Positions 25,863 through 33,352 of a stretch of DNA of 64,000 nt are shown here, piece after piece. The translations under genes and the position numbers were made by a program. This DNA is from Qipengyuania sphaerica. Lineage in GTDB: Bacteria; Pseudomonadota; Alphaproteobacteria; Sphingomonadales; Sphingomonadaceae. The stretch is taken from positions 62,001-126,000 of the forward strand of contig NZ_JAIGNR010000005.1 in assembly GCF_019711595.1 (NCBI RefSeq). Direction: 5' to 3'. The notes under the pieces were generated by a model, which did no database searches, was not told the DNA's origin, and worked only from the letters and a program-made list of their open reading frames with translations. Position 1 is the first letter of the stretch; each line of letters opens with the position of its first letter.

Positions 25863-26581
25863 CGCACGTCGGGATAATTCCGCGCCATCCGGTGTCTCAA
25901 ACCGACTGCCCACAAGATGCCGACCTTGAAATAGATCCAGTTCGCCTTGAGCGGGCCCCAGGCCGCGATCCGCCGGTCCGATGTATAGACCCGCCGCGCG
26001 ACCATCCTGACCCGGCCGAGCCGCGCGAATTTTACGCACAGATCGGCCTCCTCCATCACTGCATCGCCCGGTGTGCATCCGCCGACGGCGAGGAAATCTT
26101 CTCGGCGGAAGAACATGGCATGATCGCCAAACAGCAACCGCACTCCGCGAAGGAACAGGTGCGGCCGGGTAATCAGCGGCGCGTACCAGGTCTTCGCCCA
26201 GTTATGCAGCGTCGTGCCCCAGCGCGTCTTTTCAGGACCGCGGATGACGGGCGTGAAGCTGGCAAGCGCCACCGACGGATCTGCCAGCGTGTCCTCAATG
26301 ACCTGCACCATGTCGGCGGGAGGCACGGTATCGGCGTGCACCACGCAGACGAGATCGCCGGATGCTTCCTTAACCCCGAGATTGATCTGGAGTGCCCTGC
26401 CCTTCTCGCCGTCGAGGACCCGCCACCCGGCATCGCGTGCGATCCTCGTAGTTTGATCACAGCTGCCGCCGTCGACCAAAAGGATTTCAAGCGGCCGCGG
26501 ATCGAGCTTCTCGAAAGCCCTGACGAGATGGGGCAGCGCCTTCTCCTCGTCCAGCGTCGGCACGAGCAGCGTAACGCTCAT
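25859..26581 (-). CDS. Family 2 glycosyltransferase (TIGR04283 type)
   Basis: A 240-residue GT-A glycosyltransferase with the opening SVTLLVPTLDEEKALPHLV, the DXD-equivalent region VCVVHADTVPPADMV and ILLVDGGSCDQTTRIA. The segments HLFLRGVRLLFGDHAMFFRR and EEADLCVKFARLGRV match the TIGR04283 group, labelled in databases as arsenosugar-biosynthesis glycosyltransferases. That label comes from gene neighbourhoods with arsenic genes and is not proof of function. It overlaps the preceding TIGR04282 gene through ATGA (26578-26581), so the pair forms a two-gene unit. Confidence 0.85.
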   Translation of the reverse strand: MSVTLLVPTLDEEKALPHLVRAFEKLDPRPLEILLVDGGSCDQTTRIARDAGWRVLDGEKGRALQINLGVKEASGDLVCVVHADTVPPADMVQVIEDTLADPSVALASFTPVIRGPEKTRWGTTLHNWAKTWYAPLITRPHLFLRGVRLLFGDHAMFFRREDFLAVGGCTPGDAVMEEADLCVKFARLGRVRMVARRVYTSDRRIAAWGPLKANWIYFKVGILWAVGLRHRMARNYPDVR

Positions 26582-27162
26582 TCGAATTCGGGCCACTGCG
26601 CGAGGTCTTCGGGCGTGTCGATATCGGCCAGTTCGGGCAGGATCGCCGGACCCCACCCGCGCTGCGCCAGCCGGGCAAGCGTTTCCGGCAGGACCTTGGG
26701 CGTACTCCATTCCATGTCCTCGAACAGGAAGGGCACGGGCTCGCGGAACCCGATCAGGTAATAACCCCCATCATTGGCGGGACCGAGCACGACGCGGCGG
26801 TCATCCAGAGCACCCGCCGCAGCCCGCAGCAAAGGCGCCGTGACGCCGGGGCAATCACTGCCGATCAGGAGAGCGGGCGGCGGGACACGGGCCATCTTAT
26901 CGCCAAGGTCGCCTTCGCCCTGGTCGACCACCTTGATGTCGTCACCGAAAAGGTCGTGGAATGCGGCGATTTCCCCGCCGGTCACGCGCAGTTCGAAGTC
27001 CAGCCCGCTTTCTCGCGCCACGTCGATCGTTTGTGCCAGCAAGCGTGCATATAGGCGAGCCGCTCCTTCTTCACCGAGCGCCGGAATCAGCCGCGTCTTG
27101 ACCCTGCCTGGCACAGGAAGCCGTGCAAAAATGGACAGGCAGGGTCGGATTGCAGGCTCCAT
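26578..27162 (-). CDS. TIGR04282-type glycosyltransferase (CofC/MobA-like nucleotidyltransferase fold)
   Basis: A 194-residue protein whose N-terminus LSIFARLPVPGRVKTRLIPA carries the signature P-x-P-G-x-x-K-T-R-L of this family. Further motifs are GDLGDKMAR, the substrate segment ALLIGSDCPGVTAPLLRAA and VVLGPANDGGYYLIGF. The group is annotated as arsenosugar-biosynthesis glycosyltransferases and is usually encoded beside a TIGR04283 member, as here. No arsenic resistance gene is in the window, so the arsenic link is uncertain. ATG 27162 is the first start that precedes the conserved part. Confidence 0.85.
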   Translation of the reverse strand: MEPAIRPCLSIFARLPVPGRVKTRLIPALGEEGAARLYARLLAQTIDVARESGLDFELRVTGGEIAAFHDLFGDDIKVVDQGEGDLGDKMARVPPPALLIGSDCPGVTAPLLRAAAGALDDRRVVLGPANDGGYYLIGFREPVPFLFEDMEWSTPKVLPETLARLAQRGWGPAILPELADIDTPEDLAQWPEFE

Positions 27163-27240
27163 GCTGGCTTGGCGGGCCAGTAAATGATCGCCGCTAGAGC
27201 CGCTCGATGCAACTCCCAAGCTGTTCCTCGCGACGGAAGT

Positions 27241-27858
27241 CTACTTCTTGCGCTGCTTTTCGCGCAGGCCCTTAAGACCTGAGCTGACGAACTCGGCCAG
27301 CTCGTCGCCCAGCGCCTCGATCTCGACCGCGAGCCTGCCCTGGCGATGCGCGCGCGACAGCAGTTCGGTCGGCCCCATGGAGGCAGCCTGGTAGAAGGCG
27401 GGCGGCATGATCGGCAATTCGCCGCTGGCGAAATGCTTGGCGGCCCATTCGATCACCGGCTGTTCTTCTTCCGATGCAACCGAAAGCCACACGTCGACAT
27501 TCTGGCGCAGCCATTCGCTGTCGGAAAATTCGGCAATCAGGCGCTCGTAACGTACAGGATGCTTGGCCTGGTAATGCATCGCCGCCTTCGTTCCGGCTCC
27601 GAATGCCTCGCAGGGATCGCCTTCATAGGCCATGATGGCCTGCTGGACAGCATGCAGGTAGGCACCGCGTTCTTCCGCGAACAATTCGCGGATGATCCCC
27701 TCTTTCGAACCGAAATGGTGGAACACGCTACCGTTGGACACACCGGAGCGCTCGCAGATGTCCTTCAGCGTGACCTGCTCGTGCCCATGTTCGATGATGA
27801 GTTCGCGTGCGGCCTGCAACACCTTGTCACGCGTTTTGCGACTTCTGTCCTGAACCAT
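27241..27858 (-). CDS. TetR-family transcriptional regulator
   Basis: A 205-residue regulator. The N-terminal helix-turn-helix is clear: TRDKVLQAARELIIEHGHEQ, VTLKDICERSGVSNGSVFHH and FGSKEGIIRELFAEERGAYL. The ligand-binding C-terminus is helical and unassigned. The gene lies 78 bp upstream of the TIGR04282 glycosyltransferase on the same strand, so it may control that unit; no operator palindrome was recognised in its own upstream region. The tRNA-Gln gene lies 109 bp upstream on the same strand. Confidence 0.9.
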   Translation of the reverse strand: MVQDRSRKTRDKVLQAARELIIEHGHEQVTLKDICERSGVSNGSVFHHFGSKEGIIRELFAEERGAYLHAVQQAIMAYEGDPCEAFGAGTKAAMHYQAKHPVRYERLIAEFSDSEWLRQNVDVWLSVASEEEQPVIEWAAKHFASGELPIMPPAFYQAASMGPTELLSRAHRQGRLAVEIEALGDELAEFVSSGLKGLREKQRKK

Positions 27859-27967
27859 TAACCGCGATATTACACCACGATGCTGCCTTGTCACTGCAAA
27901 GCGCACGCATTTCGACAGTGAGAAAGCTGCTTTTCGGACACTAAGCGACGAAAATTGTGGGAAAAAG

Positions 27968-28041
27968 TGGATGCCCCGTGAGGATTCGAACCTCAATTGA
28001 CGGAGTCAGAGTCCGTAGTCTTACCATTAGACGACGGGGCA
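27968..28041 (-). tRNA. tRNA-Gln (anticodon CUG)
   Basis: Reading the minus strand gives a complete cloverleaf: acceptor TGCCCCG / CGGGGCA, D-loop with TCTAATGGTAAGA, anticodon stem ACGGA / TCCGT around loop CTCTGAC (anticodon CTG, glutamine), and the T-arm GTTCGAATC. The 3' CCA is encoded at 27970-27968, preceded by a U discriminator. Length is 74 with CCA. No other tRNA is adjacent. Confidence 0.95.
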
Positions 28042-28234
28042 TCATCGCTCATCGCGCGCCGGGCAGAATCGCCTCGCAGCCGCAAGAGAGGCCGCGCATC
28101 TAGTTTCGTGCATCGCTTTGGTCAACCCTTGTGCGCCACCATCTGCTTGCCCGATTGCGCCCCAATCGCTAGCATCGCTGCCAGGTCCCCGCGCGAGGTG
28201 GTTTTGCGCGGGAGGAATAACGAAAGATTTCCCC

Positions 28235-29458
28235 ATGGCGGAACGTAATCCGCCGGACATGAGACGGGGGCATGGGAAGAAACGGGGCGGCACGTCCGGC
28301 AAGGTAGCCGATTTCCGCTACAAGCGCCCCTCCCGGCCCGACAAGCGCCCGAAGAAGAACGGGACGCATGCGCGCGATGCGGAGCCGCGCATGGCAAAAC
28401 CCTCCGAAGCACAGGCGAAAGCGTCGCCACATTTCGTGCGCGGAAAACGGCAGGCCTACGCCGCGCTGGATCTCGGCACGAACAATTGCCGGTTGCTCAT
28501 CGCACGGCCATCTGGCGAGAACTTCACCGTAATCGATGCCTTCAGCCGCGTCGTGCGCCTTGGCGAAGGTCTTGCCGCAAGCGGTCGGCTCTCCGACGAG
28601 GCGATGGAACGAACCCTTGCCGCGCTGCACGTTTGCGCCGAAAAATTGCGCCGCCGGCATGTCCATCTCGCCCGTTCGGTCGCCACCGAGGCGTGCCGCC
28701 GCGCCGCCAACGGGCCGAAATTCATCGAACGTGTGCGCGAAGAGACCGGCATCGTGCTCGATATCATCTCCGCGCAGGAAGAAGCGCGCCTTGCCGTGCT
28801 TGGTTGCCACATCCTGCTCGAGGACGGCGAAGGGCCCGCGGTCATCTTCGATATCGGCGGGGGGTCTACGGAACTGGTCCTTGTGGAACCGAGCGGAGCC
28901 GTTCCGCGCATCCTCGACTGGATGAGCGTTCCCTGGGGCGTGGTCTCCCTGACCGACACGGTCACCGGGTCGGACGACAGCGAGGAATTGCGGCTCGACC
29001 GTTATCGCCGCATGCGAAAGACCGTGGTCGACAGCTTCAAGCCTTTTGCAGAGCGTGTGCGCGAATTCACGAAGGGTCCGCATCCGATCCGCCTTTTGGG
29101 CACCAGCGGCACAGTGACGACGCTCGCCAGCCTGCACCTCGAATTGCCGCAATACGATCGGCAGGCGGTCGACGGACTGATCCTGCCATCCAAGGCGATG
29201 CGCGACATCTCGGTCAAGCTCTCCCATATGAGCGGTCCCGAGCGGCGCCAGCTGCCCTGCATCGGCGACGACCGCGCCAACCTCGTCGTGGCGGGCTGCG
29301 CGATCCTCGAAAGCATTCTCGATATCTGGCCCTCCGAAACGCTCGGCGTGGCAGACCGCGGCATCCGCGAGGGAATACTGCGCAGCCTGATGGCGGCCGA
29401 TGCCGACGGCGAGCGCAGTCGCGCCGCGCTACAGAGAATGAGGGAGCAGGACGTATGA
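28235..29458 (+). CDS. Ppx/GppA family phosphatase
   Basis: A protein of about 407 residues. The ASKHA-fold core starts about residue 70 with YAALDLGTNNCRLLIAR, followed by the conserved RVVRLGEGL, ATEACRRAANG, the second nucleotide motif VIFDIGGGSTELVLVE and LGTSGTVTTLA. These enzymes degrade polyphosphate or convert pppGpp to ppGpp. The first ~65 residues are strongly basic (Lys/Arg/Gly-rich, such as GHGKKRGGTSGK) and precede the family core; they could be a polyanion-binding tail or partly untranslated if a later start is used (Met at 28391). The stop overlaps rlmE through ATGA, an arrangement common in alphaproteobacteria. Confidence 0.88.
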   Translation: MAERNPPDMRRGHGKKRGGTSGKVADFRYKRPSRPDKRPKKNGTHARDAEPRMAKPSEAQAKASPHFVRGKRQAYAALDLGTNNCRLLIARPSGENFTVIDAFSRVVRLGEGLAASGRLSDEAMERTLAALHVCAEKLRRRHVHLARSVATEACRRAANGPKFIERVREETGIVLDIISAQEEARLAVLGCHILLEDGEGPAVIFDIGGGSTELVLVEPSGAVPRILDWMSVPWGVVSLTDTVTGSDDSEELRLDRYRRMRKTVVDSFKPFAERVREFTKGPHPIRLLGTSGTVTTLASLHLELPQYDRQAVDGLILPSKAMRDISVKLSHMSGPERRQLPCIGDDRANLVVAGCAILESILDIWPSETLGVADRGIREGILRSLMAADADGERSRAALQRMREQDV

Positions 29459-30114
29459 GCCGGTCGGGCAAGGACAAGGACACGCGCGTCCGCACTGCAA
29501 GGAAGCGCTCGGAATCCTCGACGCGCTGGCTGCAGCGCCAGCTCAACGATCCTTACGTGAAGCAGGCCAAGGCCGAGGGGTATCGCAGCCGGGCCGCCTA
29601 CAAGCTTATCGAAATGGACGAGAAATTCGGGATCCTGAAAGGCTCGAAACGCATCGTCGATCTCGGCATCGCGCCGGGTGGCTGGGCGCAGGTGGCGCGC
29701 AAGCTCGTACCCAAGGCGCATGTCGTCGGCATCGACCTGCTCGAGGTCGAACCGATCGAGGGTGTCGAGATCTTCCAGATGGATTTCATGGATGAGGAAG
29801 CGCCGCGCGTGCTAGAAGAGGCGCTGGGCGGGAAGGCCGACCTGGTGATGAGCGACATGGCCGCCAACACAGTCGGTCATAAGCAGACCGACCACCTGCG
29901 CACGATGGGCCTTGTCGAGGCAGGCGCATGGTTTGCGGTCGAGAACCTCGAGAAGGGCGGGACCTTCCTCGCCAAGGTGCTGGCAGGAGGAACCGACAAG
30001 GACCTGCTCGACTTGCTCAAGAAGCATTTCAAGACGGTCAAACATGCCAAGCCCCCCGCAAGCCGCAAGGGATCGAGCGAGTGGTATGTGATCGCTCAAG
30101 GCTTCAAAGGCTGA
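29455..30114 (+). CDS. rlmE: 23S rRNA (uridine-2'-O) methyltransferase RlmE (FtsJ)
   Basis: A 219-residue SAM-dependent methyltransferase. A basic N-terminus is followed by YRSRAAYKLIEMDEKF, whose Lys is the first catalytic residue, the SAM loop VDLGIAPGGWAQVA, DLVMSDMAANTVGHKQTDHL with the catalytic Asp, and FLAKVLAGG with the catalytic Lys. RlmE methylates U2552 in the A-loop of 23S rRNA, and its absence delays 50S assembly. ATG 29455 overlaps the Ppx/GppA stop, so translation is likely coupled. A terminator hairpin follows 16 bp downstream. Confidence 0.93.
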   Translation: MSRSGKDKDTRVRTARKRSESSTRWLQRQLNDPYVKQAKAEGYRSRAAYKLIEMDEKFGILKGSKRIVDLGIAPGGWAQVARKLVPKAHVVGIDLLEVEPIEGVEIFQMDFMDEEAPRVLEEALGGKADLVMSDMAANTVGHKQTDHLRTMGLVEAGAWFAVENLEKGGTFLAKVLAGGTDKDLLDLLKKHFKTVKHAKPPASRKGSSEWYVIAQGFKG

Positions 30115-30129
30115 CACCGGGCACAAAAA

Positions 30130-30149
30130 ACCCCGCACGAGGGCGGGGT
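30130..30149. terminator. Convergent intrinsic terminator
   Basis: A 7-bp stem ACCCCGC / GCGGGGT lies between rlmE (+) and the cytochrome c gene (-). On the minus strand the hairpin is followed by a run of T (AAAAAA on the plus strand), so it serves the cytochrome gene best; the plus-strand exit has CTTTC. Confidence 0.7.
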
Positions 30150-30174
30150 CTTTCGGTACCAATGGGCAGAGGGG

Positions 30175-30858
30175 TCAGTCGACCTTGGTCGCGCCCTCGT
30201 TATCGCTTGCAGCATTGGCCGAAGCGACCGGCTCGTCGGCACCCAAGGCACCAGCGGCTTCGGCTTCGGTCGGCTCTTCGCCTTCGACGCTGACACCTTC
30301 TTCAGCCTCTTCCGCCTCGGGAGCCGCAGGTGCAGGTTTCGCGGGCGCACCGCCGTTGGCAGCGAGATACTCCATGATATTCGCGCGGTCTTCCGGCTTC
30401 GAAAGGCCGGCGAAGCTCATCTTCGTACCGCTGGCGAAACCCTTGGGGCTTGCGAGCCAGGCATCCATGTTTTCCCAGGACCAGTCGCCGCCATGGTCGG
30501 AGAGCGCGCTCGAATAGGCGAAGCCTGCGACATGCTTTCCGATCGGCTTACCCATGATGCCGTAAAGGTTCGGGCCGATGCCGTTTGCGCCGCCCTGGTT
30601 GATCGTGTGGCAGGCCTGACACTTGGCGAAGACCTTCTCGCCAGCCGCCACATCGGCGCTGGCAAGCAGGGTGCCGAGATCGGGACCGGTGTCTCCGGAT
30701 GCAGTTTCCTCGCCCTTGACCCAGTAGCCGGCCTCGCCCTCGGGCAGCGCCTCGTTACTGTCGGCGTGAAAATACATGCCCGATGCAATCGATGCGCCGA
30801 GCGCGACGATGCCGGAGAAAAGAACCCAGCCGGAAGCGGTATTGAAACGATCGTCCAT
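30175..30858 (-). CDS. Membrane-anchored class I cytochrome c (CycM-like)
   Basis: A 227-residue protein. A single N-terminal membrane segment (WVLFSGIVALGASIASGMYF, about 11-30) acts as an uncleaved anchor. The heme site is CQACH (Cys80, Cys83, His84) and the distal ligand is Met147 in TKMSFAGL. After the domain (about residue 165) comes an acidic Glu/Ala/Pro tail of roughly 55 residues. Such anchored cytochromes carry electrons from bc1 to terminal oxidase in alphaproteobacteria; the acidic tail is longer than the usual member and may act as a flexible linker. It is divergent from pheA. Confidence 0.9.
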   Translation of the reverse strand: MDDRFNTASGWVLFSGIVALGASIASGMYFHADSNEALPEGEAGYWVKGEETASGDTGPDLGTLLASADVAAGEKVFAKCQACHTINQGGANGIGPNLYGIMGKPIGKHVAGFAYSSALSDHGGDWSWENMDAWLASPKGFASGTKMSFAGLSKPEDRANIMEYLAANGGAPAKPAPAAPEAEEAEEGVSVEGEEPTEAEAAGALGADEPVASANAASDNEGATKVD

Positions 30859-30994
30859 TGCGTGAAAGCCTGCGAGAATCCGTGGTGGTCTGGTGGTTGG
30901 GCGCCGCTCTAGTGCCGAGCGGGCGCTCGCGCAAGGGTCTCGCAAGACCCATTGCGCTTGCAGCGGGGGAAATGGCCGCTAACAGGGCGAACCT

Positions 30995-31888
30995 ATGCGC
31001 ACATTCGCCAAACCAGCGATCGAAATGGTCGACACGATGCGGCAGGCCGCCGCCGCCGATCCCGCTCGTGCCATCGCTTTCGGCGGCGCGCCCGGTTCGA
31101 ATTCGCACCAGGCGGCCATGCAGTTCGATCCCGATGGCCTCCCCTTGCCCTTCATCGGGTTTGAGGATGCGCTTGACGCGGTGAGCCAGGGGCGTGCGGG
31201 CTGTGCGATGATCCCGATCGAGAACAGCCAGCATGGCCGTGTCTCCGATATCCACTTCCTGCTGCCAGAAAGCGGCCTTCATATCGTGGCCGAACACTTT
31301 ATGCGTATTTCGCATGCTTTGATGGCGACCGGCCCCGGGCCGTTCCAGGCCGCTTACAGCCATCCGCAGGCGCTCGGCCAATCGCGGCACTACCTGCAGG
31401 AACGCGGGATCGTCGCCCTCGCCCATGCGGATACGGCAGGGGCTGCAGCCTATGTCGCCGAGCTGAAGGACCCCACATTTTGCGCAATTGCACCGGCAAT
31501 GGCGGCCGATCTCTACGGCCTCGACATCATCGAGGAAGCGGTCGAGGATGCGCATGACAACACGACCCGCTTCGTTGTGCTGGCCAGGGAACCGCGTGAG
31601 CCTGCATCGATCGAAGCCGAGACGGCCATGAGCACCCTGATCTTCGAGGTGAAGAACGTGCCTGCCGCCCTGTACAAGGCGCTCGGTTGCTTTGCGACCA
31701 ATGGCGTCAACATGACCAAGCTCGAAAGTTACCAGAAAGGCGCGAGTTTCGCGGCAACCGGTTTCTATGCCGATATCGAGGGTGCCCCCGGAAACGCGCG
31801 GGTCGATGCCGCACTTGAAGAACTCGAGTTCCAGACGAATTCGGTGCGGCTGCTCGGAAGCTACGGCCAGGCGCGAAAACGCGGCTGA
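30995..31888 (+). CDS. pheA: Prephenate dehydratase
   Basis: A 297-residue monofunctional enzyme of phenylalanine synthesis. The catalytic domain includes FGGAPGSNSHQAAMQF, MIPIENSQHGRV, YSHPQALGQSRHYL and the active-site TTRF motif in AHDNTTRFVVLARE. A C-terminal ACT domain (STLIFEVKNVPAALYKALGC, then MTKLESYQKGAS, a variant of the ESRP allosteric motif) predicts feedback control by Phe. There is no chorismate mutase domain. The gene stands alone; ATG 30995 fits the start of the family, though the first ~25 residues are variable. Confidence 0.92.
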   Translation: MRTFAKPAIEMVDTMRQAAAADPARAIAFGGAPGSNSHQAAMQFDPDGLPLPFIGFEDALDAVSQGRAGCAMIPIENSQHGRVSDIHFLLPESGLHIVAEHFMRISHALMATGPGPFQAAYSHPQALGQSRHYLQERGIVALAHADTAGAAAYVAELKDPTFCAIAPAMAADLYGLDIIEEAVEDAHDNTTRFVVLAREPREPASIEAETAMSTLIFEVKNVPAALYKALGCFATNGVNMTKLESYQKGASFAATGFYADIEGAPGNARVDAALEELEFQTNSVRLLGSYGQARKRG

Positions 31889-31986
31889 GTTACAGCCGAA
31901 TTCGAAAGCTGCGTCACCTCTGTGGTGGTCGGAGGAAAGGCCATACGGGCGGGAGCAGATGTTGCCAAAATGTCGCTAATGATTTG

Positions 31987-32015
31987 CCCTGAACCGTTTT
32001 TTTCGAAATTCAGGG
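31987..32015. repeat. Inverted repeat in the pheA-ompA gap
   Basis: CCCTGAA (31987-31993) is mirrored by TTCAGGG (32009-32015) across a 15-base A/T-rich loop containing seven T residues. It follows pheA by about 100 bp and precedes the OmpA gene by 117 bp. There is no T tract after it, so its role is unclear: a weak transcript-end structure, an RNA 5' leader element or a binding site. Confidence 0.35.
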
Positions 32016-32132
32016 AACCGCTGGCAGCTTCCTGCATAAAGGGCATTAAGGTTCTGTTGGGGACAGGCGCGACCCGCTCGCCCTGCCCGACGGATGACCT
32101 TTCAGGCCCAATCGCCACAAGTGAGGGATATT

Positions 32133-33218
32133 ATGAAAAAGACAATTATCGGTTTGGCGCTCTGCTCGACCGCAATCGCAACTCCGGCGTTCGCGCGGGA
32201 CGGCCAGACCTATGTAGAGCTCGGCTTCGGTCCGGCTCTGGCCGAAAATTTCGATGTCGAAACGGGTGATCCGGACGTCAGCGAAATCTTCATCGATCCC
32301 GACGAAGGTTTTGACGGCTTCGCTCTTGCCGGTCACGACTTTGGTGCGTTTCGTATCGAGATCGAGGGCAGCTACCGCGAATTCGGCCACGACGCGACCA
32401 CCTTTGGTCTGGTCGACTCGGTAACCAGCTTCGGTTCGGGTACTTCAAGCGCACTCAGCGTAATGGGCAACGCCTTGCTGGACTTCGGCCCGGATGATGG
32501 CATTTCCGGTTATGTCGGCGGTGGTGCCGGGCCCAGCCGGGTCAAGCACGACGTGCGGCTGCTCGACAACTCGGTTTTCGACGAAAGCGAATGGGAATTC
32601 TCCTGGCAGGCCCTCGCGGGTGTGCGCGCTCCGTTGACCGATACGATCGATGTCGGCCTGCGGTATCGTTATTTCAACGTTCCGAAATACCAGCTCGTCA
32701 ACGACGGCGGTGTCGGCATCGAGACGAAATGGGCTTCGCATTCGATCATGGGCACTCTGGCATTCAACTTCGGTGGTGTGACACCTCCGCCGCCGCCGCC
32801 GCCGCCGCCCCCGCCGCCTCCTCCTCCGCCCCCGCCGCCTCCGCCGCCGCCTCCGCCGGCTCCGGTTTGCCAGCAGGGCCCGTACATCGTCTTCTTCAAC
32901 TGGGACGAATCGACGATCACTCCGGAAGCGGCAACGATCCTCGACAACGCGGTTTCGGCTTACGCCAACTGCGGCACGGCTTCGGTCATGCTCGCTGGCC
33001 ACACCGACACCTCGGGTTCGGCACAGTACAACATGGGCCTCGCCCAGCGTCGTAACGACTCGGTCCGCGACTACCTCACCGCTCGCGGTGTCCCGGGGGG
33101 CCGCATCGCAAGCGAAGCCTTCGGCGAAACGCAGCTTCGCGTTCCGACCGCAGACGGTGTTCGCGAACTGCAAAACCGCCGCGTGGAAGTTACCTACGGC
33201 CCGGGTTCGGGCATGTAA
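32133..33218 (+). CDS. OmpA-family outer-membrane protein with poly-proline linker
   Basis: A 361-residue protein. It has a signal peptide (KKTIIGLALCSTAIATPAFA), an eight-strand-type barrel (about 24-215, ending LAFNFGG), a run of 25 consecutive prolines (residues 218-242) and a C-terminal OmpA peptidoglycan-binding domain (PYIVFFNWDESTITPEAA, MLAGHTDTSGSAQYNMGLAQ, LQNRRVEVTYGP). It should tether the outer membrane to the cell wall. The gene has a GAGGGA ribosome site, a strong downstream terminator and codon use typical of a highly expressed gene. The length of the Pro stretch is unusual and would demand EF-P for translation. Confidence 0.93.
   Translation: MKKTIIGLALCSTAIATPAFARDGQTYVELGFGPALAENFDVETGDPDVSEIFIDPDEGFDGFALAGHDFGAFRIEIEGSYREFGHDATTFGLVDSVTSFGSGTSSALSVMGNALLDFGPDDGISGYVGGGAGPSRVKHDVRLLDNSVFDESEWEFSWQALAGVRAPLTDTIDVGLRYRYFNVPKYQLVNDGGVGIETKWASHSIMGTLAFNFGGVTPPPPPPPPPPPPPPPPPPPPPPPPPAPVCQQGPYIVFFNWDESTITPEAATILDNAVSAYANCGTASVMLAGHTDTSGSAQYNMGLAQRRNDSVRDYLTARGVPGGRIASEAFGETQLRVPTADGVRELQNRRVEVTYGPGSGM
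32784..32858 (+). repeat. CCN triplet run coding 25 prolines
   Basis: Twenty-five successive CCN codons, a mix of CCG, CCT and CCC with an early block of seven CCG. The mixed codons suggest the protein sequence is kept by selection rather than being a pure slippage product, although the CCG block could still slip. Confidence 0.95.
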
Positions 33219-33251
33219 TCAGGGTTCAGCCCCCGGGCTGGAACACCGAGA

Positions 33252-33280
33252 GGGGGCCGGAGAAATCCGGTCCCCTTTTT
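33252..33280 (+). terminator. Intrinsic terminator of the OmpA gene
   Basis: A 9-bp stem (GGGGGCCGG / CCGGTCCCC, one G-U pair) with a six-base loop, followed directly by TTTTT, 34 bp after the stop codon. Confidence 0.85.
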
Positions 33281-33352
33281 GTTTGCCCTATCGCTTCGCT
33301 GCTTGGGGGCGGTTGGAATATAGCTGGTGAGGGCCCGGCGAATTAAGACGGA

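Noticed and set aside
32669-32947. Poly-glycine frame antisense to the OmpA proline run
   Set aside because: It mirrors the CCN repeat; the sense protein is a clear OmpA with signal peptide.
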